64,000 nt of DNA from Lederbergia graminis (GCF_042655485.1 NZ_JBHSMC010000029.1:151818-215817), one strand, 5' to 3'; positions 1 through 8,839 are shown, counted from the stretch's first letter. A program made the numbers and translations. The notes: generated by a model from the letters alone, not told the origin.

Positions 1-1087
1 TAGCAAGGCTGGTTTTACCTACACCAGGTGGACCTACTAGACAAAGAATCGGACTACGAAGTGATTTCGTTAACTTTTGGACAGCTAAATATTCTAATAC
101 GCGCACTTTTACTTTGTCTAGACCATAATGATCACGATCTAATATTTTCTCTGCTTTATGTATATCGATATCATCTACTGTTGCGGCAGTCCATGGAAGA
201 GAAACGAGCCAGTCTAAGTAATTTCGAATTACTGCACTTTCTGCTGATGTTGCAGGTACCTTTTCATAACGGTCCAATTCTTTATAAGCAGCCTTTTCCA
301 CGTGTTCAGGCATATTTGCTTTTTTAATCTTTTCCGTTAAGTCTGCAATTTCTCCAGTCTTACCTTCTTTATCTCCGAGCTCTTTCTGGATGGCTTTCAT
401 CTGTTCGCGTAAGTAATATTCTTTTTGCGTTCTTTCCATAGATTGTTTTACACGCTGTCCGATTTTCTTTTCTAAATTTAGGACTTCATGTTCATTGTGA
501 ATAATCTTAATTACGCTACTTAAACGAACTTTTACATCTACCATTTCCAAAATCTTTTGCTTATCATGTATTTTCAATGGTAAGTGGGACGTAATGATAT
601 CAGCCATTCTGCCAGCTTCTTCAATATCAGCAACGGTTGCTAACGTTTCTGCAGAAATTTTCTTGGATACTTTAATGTATTGTTCGAAATATTCTAGCAT
701 TGTACGCATTAACGCTTGAACTTCTACATCTTGCTCTCTTTTATCTTCATACAACTCTAAATCAACGGATTGATATGAACCTTGATTAGTAAGAGAAGTC
801 ACTTTTGCCCTTGTCAATCCCTCTACTAATACACGAATAGTTCCATTCGGTAACTTCAGCATTTGCTTTACTTTTGTCAATGTGCCCATTTCATATATAT
901 CATCTAATCCAGGTTCATCAACGGCAATATCCTTTTGCGTTGATAAGAACACAATACTATCATTAAGCATAGCTTGTTCTAACGCTTGGACAGATTGATC
1001 ACGCCCTACATCTAAATGTAAAACCATTGTTGGGAATACAAGCATTCCTCTAAGTGGCAACAGAGGCACCTCTGTGCGAATTTCCAA
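1..1087 (-). CDS. lonA: ATP-dependent protease LonA, N-terminal part (runs off the window)
   Basis: Cytosolic AAA+ serine protease that degrades damaged and regulatory proteins. The visible part codes for about 362 residues: the Lon N-terminal substrate-binding domain (TEVPLLPLRGM near the start), the helical linker (KKIGQRVKQSMERTQKEYYL type sequence) and, at the window edge, the Walker A motif GPPGVGKTSLA. The reading frame is open throughout. An ATG at 1102 overlaps the ribosome binding site; the TTG at 1087, six bases after GGAGGTG, fits the family start better. It lies directly downstream of lonB in the same direction, as in B. subtilis. The protease domain is outside the window. Identification is firm; the start is inferred. 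Confidence 0.95.
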   Translation of the reverse strand, partial: MEIRTEVPLLPLRGMLVFPTMVLHLDVGRDQSVQALEQAMLNDSIVFLSTQKDIAVDEPGLDDIYEMGTLTKVKQMLKLPNGTIRVLVEGLTRAKVTSLTNQGSYQSVDLELYEDKREQDVEVQALMRTMLEYFEQYIKVSKKISAETLATVADIEEAGRMADIITSHLPLKIHDKQKILEMVDVKVRLSSVIKIIHNEHEVLNLEKKIGQRVKQSMERTQKEYYLREQMKAIQKELGDKEGKTGEIADLTEKIKKANMPEHVEKAAYKELDRYEKVPATSAESAVIRNYLDWLVSLPWTAATVDDIDIHKAEKILDRDHYGLDKVKVRVLEYLAVQKLTKSLRSPILCLVGPPGVGKTSLA

Positions 1088-1107
1088 ACCTAACACCTCC
1101 ATATAAA

Positions 1108-1145
1108 AGCGCAAGCGACTTTTTTTATCAGTTACTGCTTGCGCT
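1108..1145 (-). terminator. Stem-loop between lonB and lonA
   Basis: AGCGCAAGC at 1108-1116 pairs perfectly with GCTTGCGCT at 1137-1145, with a 20-nt loop. On the minus strand the stem is followed by TTTTATAT and then at once by the lonA ribosome binding site. It may end lonB transcripts or act as a 5' leader structure of lonA. The short U-run makes it a weak terminator. Confidence 0.4.
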
Positions 1146-1237
1146 ATCGGATACATCCATTACTAAAAAGCTTTAGGGAATCTTTTTCAATTCTAGCTTA
1201 TTCAGTATCTCCTGTCGAGAAATGGGCTCTCAAAAAC

Positions 1238-2899
1238 TCAAACACTTTTCTTCGTTTTCTGCATTAACCCTGGAGATATCATATCCTGATTATTATTTTT
1301 GAGTAACGCTTCTTCCAACACACTCTCAATACGCGTTACAGGTATTATTTCTATACCCTCAATTTCTTGTAAACTTGCTTGATTATTTTCATTAGGGATA
1401 AATACAGTATTTGCTCCCGCTTGTTTCGCAGCTTTTACCTTTGCATATACTCCACCAACGGGTTTAACGTCACCATGGATTCCTATCTCACCAGTCATTG
1501 CTACAGTGTTTTTTACAGGAATCTTATAAATTGCTGAGTAGATAGCTACTGTCATTGCTACCCCAGCTGATGGTCCATCTGTCGGTATACCCCCTGGAAA
1601 ATTAATATGGATATCATATTGATCTGCCGGGACACCCATTGTCCTCAATACAGTAATAACATTCTCCACAGATCCCTTGGCCATACTTTTCCTTCTTATG
1701 GATTTACCTTGTCCGTTAATACTTTCTTCTTCTACTATCCCTGTAATATTAATCGTTCCTTTATCCGCAGGAATTACAATTACTTCTATTTCAAGTAGCA
1801 TTCCACTATTAGGCCCTGTGACAGCCAATCCATTCACTATTCCTACTTTTGGTTTCTCAGAAATAGATTTCTCATAGCGAGGACTTAATTGACTAGAGCG
1901 TATAACCCATTCCACATCTTCATCCTTTATATAATCCCTATCCTCTGTAATGGCGAGACCAGCAGCTGTTTGCATCATATTAACTGCTTCACGGCCATTC
2001 CGAGCATATGAGGAAAAAAGCTTCATACCACGTTCACTTATTTTCAATTTTATTTTTTCTGCTGCATTTTTTATTACCATTTCAATTTCTGGTTGTTCTA
2101 ACTCATTAAAGAAAATCTCCATACAACGAGAACGGATTGCTGGAGGAATCTCATCAGGTGTTCTTGTCGTAGCACCGATCAATCGGAAATCTGCAGGTAA
2201 TCCGCGTTTAAAAATATCATGGATATGAGCTGGAATTTGCATATTTTCTTCACTGTAATAAGCACTTTCTAGAAACACTTTACGATCTTCTAAAACCTTT
2301 AATAATTTATTCATTTGAATCGGATGTAATTCCCCAATTTCATCTATAAATAGAACACCACCATGAGCGTTTGAAACAGCTCCTTGTTTTGGTTGTGGTA
2401 TTCCCGCTTGCCCCATCGCGCCAGCACCTTGGTAAATAGGATCATGGACAGAACCAATTAGAGGGTCAGCAATTCCTCTTTCATCGAACCTGGCAGTAGT
2501 TGCATCTAATTCAACGAATACAGAATCCGGACGAAATGGAGATCGTTGATTTCTTTTCGCTTCTTCTAACACTAAGCGCGCAGCAGCTGTTTTTCCGACT
2601 CCAGGTGGACCGTATATAATGACATGCTGTGGATTTGGTCCACATAACGCTGCCTTTAATGCTTTAATTCCATCGCTCTGTCCCACTATATCTGCAAAAG
2701 TAGCTGGTCTAACTCTTTCAGATAATGGCTCAGTAAGTTTTATTCCACGCATTTTCCGTAAATGTTCCATTTCTTTCTTTGATTCTTTATCAATCGTAAC
2801 TTTTTGCGCACGTTGATTTTTAAGTAGATTAAAAAAGTACAAACCAATAATGATTCCGAAGAATAGTTGAATCATTAAAATTATCATTGTCCAATCCAT
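1238..2899 (-). CDS. lonB: Lon-like ATP-dependent protease LonB (sporulation type)
   Basis: 553 residues, the usual LonB length. Residues 5-24 form a membrane anchor, unlike LonA. An AAA+ domain follows with Walker A GPPGVGKT and Walker B LFIDEIGE, then a Lon protease domain with the Ser-Lys dyad: Ser444 in DGPSAGVAM and Lys487 in GGVYAKVKAAK. In B. subtilis LonB is made in the forespore under sigma-F, so here it supports an endospore former. The ATG follows GGAGGGAAATAG. It sits between clpX and lonA, as in other bacilli. Membrane topology and sporulation role are taken from the family. Confidence 0.95.
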   Translation of the reverse strand: MDWTMIILMIQLFFGIIIGLYFFNLLKNQRAQKVTIDKESKKEMEHLRKMRGIKLTEPLSERVRPATFADIVGQSDGIKALKAALCGPNPQHVIIYGPPGVGKTAAARLVLEEAKRNQRSPFRPDSVFVELDATTARFDERGIADPLIGSVHDPIYQGAGAMGQAGIPQPKQGAVSNAHGGVLFIDEIGELHPIQMNKLLKVLEDRKVFLESAYYSEENMQIPAHIHDIFKRGLPADFRLIGATTRTPDEIPPAIRSRCMEIFFNELEQPEIEMVIKNAAEKIKLKISERGMKLFSSYARNGREAVNMMQTAAGLAITEDRDYIKDEDVEWVIRSSQLSPRYEKSISEKPKVGIVNGLAVTGPNSGMLLEIEVIVIPADKGTINITGIVEEESINGQGKSIRRKSMAKGSVENVITVLRTMGVPADQYDIHINFPGGIPTDGPSAGVAMTVAIYSAIYKIPVKNTVAMTGEIGIHGDVKPVGGVYAKVKAAKQAGANTVFIPNENNQASLQEIEGIEIIPVTRIESVLEEALLKNNNQDMISPGLMQKTKKSV

Positions 2900-3001
2900 C
2901 TATTTCCCTCCTAGACACAATATCACATATGTGCTAGTATCTCCGGCTAGGATTGGGAATAAACAGTATTTTTCATCTACATTACATATTTCTATATAAA
3001 A

Positions 3002-3199
3002 GGCTCTCTTAAAGTTCATTGTTGTTAACAACTTAGTTGATTGTAGCGGATGTACACGAGACTCCTGCGGGAACAGCACGAGCCGAAGATCCACTTGGCA
3101 AAGCGGTTTTCTTTGCCATTTCTTTGCCAAGTTAGCTGAGGCCGTGCCCGCGGAAAGCGAGTGTACAGGAGCGAAAATCAACAACAGAATTTAACAGAG
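3002..3199 (+). mobile_element. ISL3-like MITE, copy 1
   Basis: A 198-bp element with no coding capacity of its own. It begins GGCTCTCTTAAAG and ends TTTAACAGAG, and is flanked by the 8-bp direct repeat ATATAAAA (2994-3001 and 3200-3207). A second, nearly identical copy lies inverted at 54915-55103; this copy has about 12 extra bases (an internal duplication of TTTCTTTGCCA). GGCTCT ends and 8-bp target duplications are typical of the ISL3 family, so this is probably a non-autonomous ISL3 derivative. It sits downstream of lonB's start region, between lonB and the clpX terminator. Confidence 0.8.
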
Positions 3200-3205
3200 A
3201 TATAA

Positions 3206-3256
3206 AAAAAGCCAAACTACCTACCTTGAATAATTCAAGCAGTAGTTTGGCTTTTT
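3206..3256 (-). terminator. clpX terminator
   Basis: GCCAAACTAC (3211-3220) pairs with GTAGTTTGGC (3242-3251). The stem is flanked by A-runs and T-runs, so it can work in both directions. It follows the clpX stop codon on the minus strand. Confidence 0.9.
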
Positions 3257-3274
3257 AATTTCATCCATATTATT

Positions 3275-4531
3275 TTAAGCGGATGTTTTTTGAATAACTG
3301 TTCCGTCTTTCAATACAAGTTTCGGTGGCTTGTTATCGAGGACGCAATCTTTTGTAATGATACATTTTGCTATATCATCACGAGATGGTAGGTCAAACAT
3401 TACATCCAACATTAGTGCTTCAATGATGGAACGAAGACCACGTGCACCTGTTTTTCTTTCAATTGCTTTTTTCGAAATCTCTTGTAGAGCTTCTTGTTCA
3501 AATTCTAACTCAACATTATCTAGCTCTAACATTTTTTGATATTGTTTTACAAGCGCATTTTTCGGCGTTGTTAAGATTTCAATTAATGCATCTTCATCAA
3601 GTTGTTCGAGACTTGCAATTACTGGCAAACGACCAATAAATTCAGGGATTAATCCAAAACGAAGTAGATCCTCTGGAAGGATTTTCGTTAATAAACCTTT
3701 TGCGTCTGCTTCATCAACTTGTGTATTCGAACCGAAGCCAATTACTTTTTGGCCGAGGCGACGTTTAATAATTTGTTCCACACCATCAAATGCTCCACCA
3801 CAAATAAACAAAATGTTTGTTGTATCAATTTGAATAAATTCTTGATGTGGATGCTTTCTACCGCCTTGTGGAGGTACACTTGCTACTGTTCCTTCTAGAA
3901 TTTTCAATAGTGCTTGTTGTACACCTTCACCAGAAACATCTCTTGTGATAGAAGGATTTTCTGATTTTCTTGCAACTTTATCAATCTCATCGATATAGAT
4001 AATTCCTCTTTCTGCCTTCTCAACATCGTAATCAGCAGATTGAATTAATTTCAATAAGATATTTTCAACGTCTTCTCCAACATATCCAGCTTCAGTTAAA
4101 GAAGTTGCATCTGCAATTGCAAATGGCACATTCAGAATACGCGCTAATGTTTGCGCAAGTAATGTTTTACCACTACCTGTAGGACCAATTAAACAAATAT
4201 TGCTTTTAGCAAGTTCGACATCATCGATCTTACTATTAGAATTAATACGTTTATAGTGATTATAAACAGCAACAGCTAGTGCCTTCTTCGCTTGGTCTTG
4301 ACCAATTACGTATTCATCCAGGATGTCACGAATTTCAAGTGGTTTTGGAACATCTTTAAATTCAATTTCTTCTTCTGATCCTAGTTCCTCTTCCACTATT
4401 TCTGTACATAGTTCTATACATTCATCACATATATATACACCCGGGCCAGCAACTAATTTGCGGACCTGTTCTTGTGTTTTTCCGCAAAAGGAACATTTTA
4501 ATTGCCCCTTCTCATCATTAAATTTGAACAT
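3275..4531 (-). CDS. clpX: ClpXP protease ATPase subunit ClpX
   Basis: 418 residues, normal for ClpX. This hexameric AAA+ unfoldase feeds substrates into the ClpP chamber. The N-terminal zinc-binding domain has Cys13, Cys16, Cys35 and Cys38. Walker A is GPTGSGKT near residue 117, Walker B is IIYIDEIDKV, and a C-terminal small AAA domain follows. The ATG is preceded by AAGGGGTGAG. It lies downstream of tig and upstream of lonB as in B. subtilis, with its own strong terminator. No CtsR-type box was seen in the 256-base gap upstream. Confidence 0.97.
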   Translation of the reverse strand: MFKFNDEKGQLKCSFCGKTQEQVRKLVAGPGVYICDECIELCTEIVEEELGSEEEIEFKDVPKPLEIRDILDEYVIGQDQAKKALAVAVYNHYKRINSNSKIDDVELAKSNICLIGPTGSGKTLLAQTLARILNVPFAIADATSLTEAGYVGEDVENILLKLIQSADYDVEKAERGIIYIDEIDKVARKSENPSITRDVSGEGVQQALLKILEGTVASVPPQGGRKHPHQEFIQIDTTNILFICGGAFDGVEQIIKRRLGQKVIGFGSNTQVDEADAKGLLTKILPEDLLRFGLIPEFIGRLPVIASLEQLDEDALIEILTTPKNALVKQYQKMLELDNVELEFEQEALQEISKKAIERKTGARGLRSIIEALMLDVMFDLPSRDDIAKCIITKDCVLDNKPPKLVLKDGTVIQKTSA

Positions 4532-4716
4532 TCCAACTCACCCCTTTAGAAAGCTACAACCATTGCGTCATATTTAATCGGAAATATAGTAATTTCCCAC
4601 TTCTATGAAGCAGATAGTTATGTATTGAATTGTATCATATTTATTAAAACAAACTCCATTACTACATCTTGACCCAAATTGCTGGTTAATTCGAATTAAA
4701 ATATGTATTGATTTGG

Positions 4717-4751
4717 TAAAACAAGGCACGAGTAAAACGTGCCTTGTTTTA
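4717..4751 (-). terminator. tig terminator
   Basis: AAAACAAGGCACG pairs with CGTGCCTTGTTTT around a 7-base loop, directly after the tig stop codon on the minus strand. Confidence 0.9.
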
Positions 4752-4787
4752 AGTTAGTCTTATATCTTATGTGTATGTTCTATATTA

Positions 4788-6077
4788 TTATGCACCAATC
4801 TTGCTGTTTTCAACAAGAAATTCAACTGCTTTTTGAACTTTTAAGTCAGCTTTTAAGCTATCTAGATTATCACCTAGTGCTCTCTTAATATCTTCCACTT
4901 GCATATTGTACATTTCAGCCATTCTGTCTAGTTCTTTGTTGACAGTTTCTTCATCAGCTTCTAAGTTTTCAGCTTTTGCAATAGCTTCAAGTGTTAAGTT
5001 CATGCTCACACGTTTTTCAGCATCAGAAGTCATTTGGCTACGTAATGCTTCTTGATCTTGACCTGAGAATTGGAAATAAAGCTCCAAATTCATGCCTTGC
5101 ATTTGTAGACGTTGTTCAAACTCTTGCATCATACGATCAACTTCATTGTTAATTAAGATTTCTGGTACTTCAAATTCAGCATTTGCAGTAGCCATATCTA
5201 CTAGTTGATCACGTAACTTCGTTTCAGCTTCCTCTTTTTTGCTTGTTTCAAGACGAGTTCTAATTTTAGCTTTTAACTCATCTAAAGTTTCAGCACTTTC
5301 ATCTACGTCTTTTGCAAATTCATCATCAAGCTCAGGAAGTTCTTTTGTTTTAATTTCATGAAGTTTCACTTTAAATACAGCAGGCTTACCAGCTAATTCA
5401 GCAGCATGGTATTCTTCTGGGAAAGAAACCTCTACGTCTTTTTCTTCTCCAGATTTTAAACCAACTAACTGCTCTTCGAAACCAGGAATAAAGGAACCTG
5501 ATCCAATTTCAAGAGAATAATTATCTGCTTGTCCACCTTCAAATGCTTCTCCATCAACAAAACCTTCAAAATCAATTACTACAGTATCGCCTTCAACAAC
5601 TTCGCCTTCTTCTTTAACAACTAATTCAGCTTGGCGCTCTTGCATCGATTTCAATTCTTCCGCAACATCTTCATCTGTTACTTCCGTATCCATCTTTTCC
5701 ACTTCTAGACCTTTGTAATCTCCAAGTTTAACTTCAGGCTTAACCTCAACTGTTGCTTTAAAGATTAGTTCTTTACCTTTTTCCATTTGCTCGACATCAA
5801 TTTCAGGACGATCAATTGGTTCGATTCCTGTTTCTTCAATAGCTGCCATATATGCTTCTGGAAGAATAAAATCTAAAGCATCTTGATACAAACTTTCCAC
5901 TCCGAAACGCTTTTCAAACATAGAACGTGGAATTTTCCCTTTACGGAACCCAGGAATATTTACTTGTTTAGAAACTTTCTTGAATGCTTCATCAAGGCCT
6001 TGATTTACCTTCTCCACTTCGACCTCAACAGTTAAAACTCCTTTGTTCCCCTCTAATTTTTCCCATTTAGCTGACAT
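4788..6077 (-). CDS. tig: Trigger factor, ribosome-associated chaperone and prolyl isomerase
   Basis: 429 residues from the ATG at 6077, which follows GGAGGTATTTAT. An in-frame extension to 6116 lacks a ribosome binding site and is not conserved. The ribosome-binding domain contains the signature GFRKGKIPRS near residue 43. The FKBP-type prolyl isomerase domain lies around residues 150-240 (GDTVVIDFEGFVDGEAFEGG region), and a long helical chaperone domain fills the C-terminus. The protein binds at the ribosome exit tunnel and shields nascent chains. Neighbours match B. subtilis (ysoA-like gene upstream, clpX downstream). Confidence 0.96.
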   Translation of the reverse strand: MSAKWEKLEGNKGVLTVEVEVEKVNQGLDEAFKKVSKQVNIPGFRKGKIPRSMFEKRFGVESLYQDALDFILPEAYMAAIEETGIEPIDRPEIDVEQMEKGKELIFKATVEVKPEVKLGDYKGLEVEKMDTEVTDEDVAEELKSMQERQAELVVKEEGEVVEGDTVVIDFEGFVDGEAFEGGQADNYSLEIGSGSFIPGFEEQLVGLKSGEEKDVEVSFPEEYHAAELAGKPAVFKVKLHEIKTKELPELDDEFAKDVDESAETLDELKAKIRTRLETSKKEEAETKLRDQLVDMATANAEFEVPEILINNEVDRMMQEFEQRLQMQGMNLELYFQFSGQDQEALRSQMTSDAEKRVSMNLTLEAIAKAENLEADEETVNKELDRMAEMYNMQVEDIKRALGDNLDSLKADLKVQKAVEFLVENSKIGA

Positions 6078-6224
6078 ATAAATACCTCCAACAAATATAT
6101 AATGCATTACTTTCATATACGACCTAGCAGATATAAAACCTGCTTATGTAATGTCCAAATGGAACTTAATCCCGGCATAACCATTACATTATAACATAGC
6201 TTATAAAGCTTTCAACAATTCGAC

Positions 6225-7235
6225 TTAAACTATTGGAGAAGAAATTTTTTCTAATTCTAATAAGTAAGTGTATGCTTCTGTTAATTTCTCCACATTTAAT
6301 CCATTTTGTTGTGCAAGCTCTTCTAAACTCCATTCCTCACCATATAATTCTAAACCCATACCTTTATACGCAACAACCCATAAGGTTGTATTTGGATGTG
6401 AATATTCAAATGGGTACAGAATAAATGCATGTCGTTGCATCATGTCCTGTAATTGTAGTAATAATACTGGATTTTCATTTTCTAATTGTACCGTTAACTC
6501 CTTATTTACTTCTTTAAATAATGGAGTTTCATGTAAGTCAGGTACTTGCGTAGGGTTAAACACATCTTCCATATCAAGCTTATTCACTTGTACATGTTGA
6601 TCAATTTTATGTTCCCTTAGGACATTGAAAACAATTGTTTTTAAAAAAGGATGCACGCTTTGATCATTCAGCACTTGTAACAATGTTGGTAAATAAGGAT
6701 GTATATTTTTGTCCGCAAGACTGCCAAGTTGAATTGCTAATTCAGGTAGTTTATCTATATTTGAAAAGTCCAAATCTAACGATATTGGCTGATTTACTTC
6801 TATATTAGAGTTATCACTTACTTTTTTGCTCAATTGAAGTAATGTTAATAATTGCTCTTCCTTATCTGGAGGAACAACCTTTTCATCCATGAGTGCTTCG
6901 ATCGTTTTTACAACTGTTTCGTGGTCTTTCAGTTGAATTAAGACAGTCAAGTATATTTCAAGCACTTCATAATAATCACCAATTCCTTGTTGCAAAAGTT
7001 GTTCTGCTAATAGTTTAGCTGATGTATAGCTTCTATTTTGATATTGTGCAACAAGATATGTAACAGCAATTCGCGAATCTTCCTTATCTAATTCATAAGC
7101 TTGGTGTAAGAACTCTACGGCATCTTCAAAATCCTGGGCTTCCATACTTGCAATTCCTTTTTCAAAATAGCGTTCTTTCAAATTTGGAAAAGGAATTACT
7201 TTACTATCATGTTGATTGTGCTGCTTTCTTTTCAT
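6225..7235 (-). CDS. TPR-repeat protein (YsoA-like)
   Basis: 336 residues from the ATG at 7235. A 20-residue hydrophobic in-frame extension to 7295 exists, but the region before 7235 (GGGCGGTT) looks like a ribosome binding site, and the extension overlaps the terminator region of the gene before it. Residues 20-110 contain tetratricopeptide-like helices (RYFEKGIASMEAQDFEDAVEF and following). The rest is helical without a recognised motif. B. subtilis has a TPR protein, YsoA, at the same place next to tig. The function is unknown; a role as a protein-binding scaffold is only a guess from the TPR fold. Confidence 0.75.
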   Translation of the reverse strand: MKRKQHNQHDSKVIPFPNLKERYFEKGIASMEAQDFEDAVEFLHQAYELDKEDSRIAVTYLVAQYQNRSYTSAKLLAEQLLQQGIGDYYEVLEIYLTVLIQLKDHETVVKTIEALMDEKVVPPDKEEQLLTLLQLSKKVSDNSNIEVNQPISLDLDFSNIDKLPELAIQLGSLADKNIHPYLPTLLQVLNDQSVHPFLKTIVFNVLREHKIDQHVQVNKLDMEDVFNPTQVPDLHETPLFKEVNKELTVQLENENPVLLLQLQDMMQRHAFILYPFEYSHPNTTLWVVAYKGMGLELYGEEWSLEELAQQNGLNVEKLTEAYTYLLELEKISSPIV

Positions 7236-7310
7236 GGTAGAACCGCCCATCATAAATATTGAAAATAGTGTAGCAAATACAAGAAAATAAAACAAGAAAA
7301 AACAAAAAAA

Positions 7311-7330
7311 GCTCTAGTTTATACTAGAAC
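7311..7330 (-). terminator. Terminator of the WYL-like small gene
   Basis: An 8-bp stem (GTTCTAGT with ACTAGAGC, one G-U pair) and a 4-base loop, followed on the minus strand by TTTTTTTGTTTTTT. Confidence 0.75.
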
Positions 7331-7359
7331 TGTGGTTTTTTCACTTATAAAAATTAATA

Positions 7360-7575
7360 TTATGCTCCTCTACTTCGTCTTAAAGGAGTAACCGATAAGA
7401 TATTGGCTATTTTAAATATCCTAAATTGCCGTTTATGATAACAGTATGCTTTTATGGATGTCTCAGTTACTGCAAGTACTTTAATAATACGATGTGTAAT
7501 TTGATTATCTTTATTTATATATATTAATTCGAGCTTTTGGTTTGTACCTAGTGCACGTATGAAAATCCCTCTCAC
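7360..7575 (-). CDS. Small WYL-domain-like protein, probably SOS-regulated
   Basis: 71 residues, GTG start four bases after GGGGTGG. The sequence matches the pattern of a lone WYL domain: a basic N-terminus, KLELIYINKDNQITHRIIKV, then AYCYHKRQFRIFKIANILSV, and a basic tail (PLRRSRGA). WYL domains are ligand- or nucleic-acid-sensing SH3-like modules, often fused to HTH domains; here no HTH is present. The gene has its own promoter embedded between two LexA-like boxes and its own terminator. It might act in the DNA-damage response, but its function is not known. The reading frame and regulation are well supported; the domain call is by eye. Confidence 0.7.
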   Translation of the reverse strand: MRGIFIRALGTNQKLELIYINKDNQITHRIIKVLAVTETSIKAYCYHKRQFRIFKIANILSVTPLRRSRGA

Positions 7576-7586
7576 GCAACCACCCC

Positions 7587-7634
7587 GAACAAATGTTTTT
7601 ATATATTATATACAAACATTTGTTCTATATGCAA
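7587..7634 (-). promoter_or_regulatory. Sigma-A promoter with two LexA (SOS) boxes
   Basis: On the minus strand there is a -35 TTGCAT (7629-7634), an 18-bp spacer and a -10 TATAAT (7605-7610). GAACAAATGTTT occurs at 7587-7598 on the plus strand and as its exact reverse complement at 7614-7625. One copy lies in the spacer and the other over the expected transcription start. With a flanking C, CGAACAAATGTTT fits the Bacillus LexA box CGAACRNRYGTTYC except at the last position. Repression by LexA of the 71-residue gene is therefore expected. Confidence 0.75.
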
Positions 7635-7659
7635 GTATCGGTAAAAAATATTTAATTTA

Positions 7660-7818
7660 TTAATAAAAAAAATCTTCCTTTTGATATTCTTCAAAATCAA
7701 ACGAGTCATCGATATCATCTTCATCTTCAATTAATTCATCCACATGTTCTTCGTAAAATGGAGGTATTTCGTTCTCATGTCTTGGTACTTTAAATAAATT
7801 TAAGAGTTTACCAAACAA
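7660..7818 (-). CDS. Small acidic hypothetical protein
   Basis: 52 residues, read from a TTG at 7818 preceded by AGAGGTGAT four bases upstream, and ending in TAA at 7660. The N-terminus is basic and hydrophobic (MFGKLLNLFKVPRHE). The rest is strongly acidic (DELIEDEDDIDDSFDFEEYQ). No ATG is available, which is why simple gene finders would miss it. It ends just upstream of the LexA-type promoter of the next gene. I do not recognise a family. The ribosome binding site and strongly biased composition support a real gene, but conservation must decide. Confidence 0.55.
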   Translation of the reverse strand: MFGKLLNLFKVPRHENEIPPFYEEHVDELIEDEDDIDDSFDFEEYQKEDFFY

Positions 7819-8082
7819 CTAAATCACCTCTTCTTTTTTTATACAAATTAATTGTAACTTTTTATTGTTAATAGATTGTAAGAAACATGTAAAATTTAGA
7901 TTAGGAAACAGTATTATTCTGTTATAAAAACACAAAGCCACACTATTTAACTAGTTGGGATTATCCATCAAGCGTGCGAAATCATAAATAACCGTTTCAT
8001 TTAACATTTGCCCTTGACAACCTGTTACTTGCAATCTTATGCCAGCAGAGGTGTTCTAGCATGTAATCTTATACATAAAATG

Positions 8083-8353
8083 GTTGGGACAAAGGAATAT
8101 GGTTGCAAATAAAAACCGAACTATCATTTGATTTCAAAACAAGATAGTCCGGTCAGTTTATCAATTATAAAATTTATAGTAGCAAGGGGAGGAAATACAC
8201 GAAGACTCCTGTGGGATGTACGGTAACCGGGAGACCCCACAGGCGTGTTCAACGCCGAGGAGGCTCCCGAACCGCCCGCGGAAAGCGAAGTGTATTTCTG
8301 AAGCGGTATACATTGTTCGGAATTACATCCAGATCAAATCATTTTGTCTCAAC
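8083..8353 (-). repeat. Stop-proximal dispersed repeat, copy 1 (R1)
   Basis: About 271 bp, bounded by GTTGGGACAAA and TTTGTCTCAAC. Read on the minus strand after the stop of the small gene at 8364, the order is GTTGAGACAAAA, CCGAACAAT, ATACCGCTTCAGAAATACAC, CGCTTTCCGCGGGCGG, an inner GC-rich stretch, then the hairpin ACCGGACTATC/GATAGTTCGGT (8115-8153) followed by TTTATTT. Four other copies in this window share the same order. The rest of 7819-8082 holds no gene that I can see. Confidence 0.85.
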
Positions 8354-8363
8354 ATCATTCTTT

Positions 8364-8585
8364 TCATTTCAGTTTATTCAATATTTCTTCTGGTACAAGT
8401 TTTTGCAAATGATAAGTATCTGTATTCTTTAACGTAACAGCGAGTGCATAGAATGTTGCAAACTGCTTTTCTATTTCTTCTTCATCACTAATCGTAAATT
8501 CATCAAGATAAAGCTTAGTTAGATCTACGGCTACATCAAATTCATTTCTTTGGGAAACTCGTTCAACTTTTATGTCTTCAGCCAT
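8364..8585 (-). CDS. Small hypothetical protein
   Basis: 73 residues from the ATG at 8585, preceded by AGGGAGGTG at good spacing; a GTG two codons earlier overlaps that site. It is soluble and acidic, with no signal peptide or membrane segment; it reads as a mix of helix (DLTKLYLDEF, EEEIEKQFATFYALAV) and ends VPEEILNKLK. I do not recognise a family. Repeat R1 begins 10 bases after its stop codon and supplies a terminator-like hairpin. Nothing around it indicates a function. Confidence 0.65.
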   Translation of the reverse strand: MAEDIKVERVSQRNEFDVAVDLTKLYLDEFTISDEEEIEKQFATFYALAVTLKNTDTYHLQKLVPEEILNKLK

Positions 8586-8788
8586 TTCCACACCTCCCTT
8601 GAACTACTAATTCGACAAAAGGTGCTAATTCCCTTTGAACAGTTATCAAAAAGCAACTGTATTAAGGTAATGTAAGATAGTTATTCAACACCAGATACCA
8701 AGTTGTAAAAATCAATCCAACCCCAATCCAACCCCAAGAGATAAATTATTCATTCTTGTTTCGTTGTAATGAATAATTGAAGACAAAA

Positions 8789-8822
8789 ACGCCAAACTCT
8801 TAATTTAAAAAGAGTTTGGCGT
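8789..8822 (-). terminator. Terminator of the tRNA-Arg transcript
   Basis: A 12-bp perfect stem, ACGCCAAACTCT with AGAGTTTGGCGT, and on the minus strand a following T-run (TTTTTGTC). Confidence 0.9.
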
Positions 8823-8839
8823 ATTAATTATTATGTAAA

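Noticed and set aside
5..1087. Possible frameshift in lonA because no long frame was obvious at the window start
   Set aside because: Reading from TTG 1087 to the Walker A motif at the edge stays in one frame; the gene is only cut by the window.
2900..3184. 94-residue minus-strand open frame
   Set aside because: It lies almost wholly inside MITE copy 1 and is translated from repeat DNA; it has no ribosome binding site.
8211..8437. Two overlapping 73-residue plus-strand frames
   Set aside because: Both run through repeat R1 and the antisense of the small gene at 8364; chance frames.
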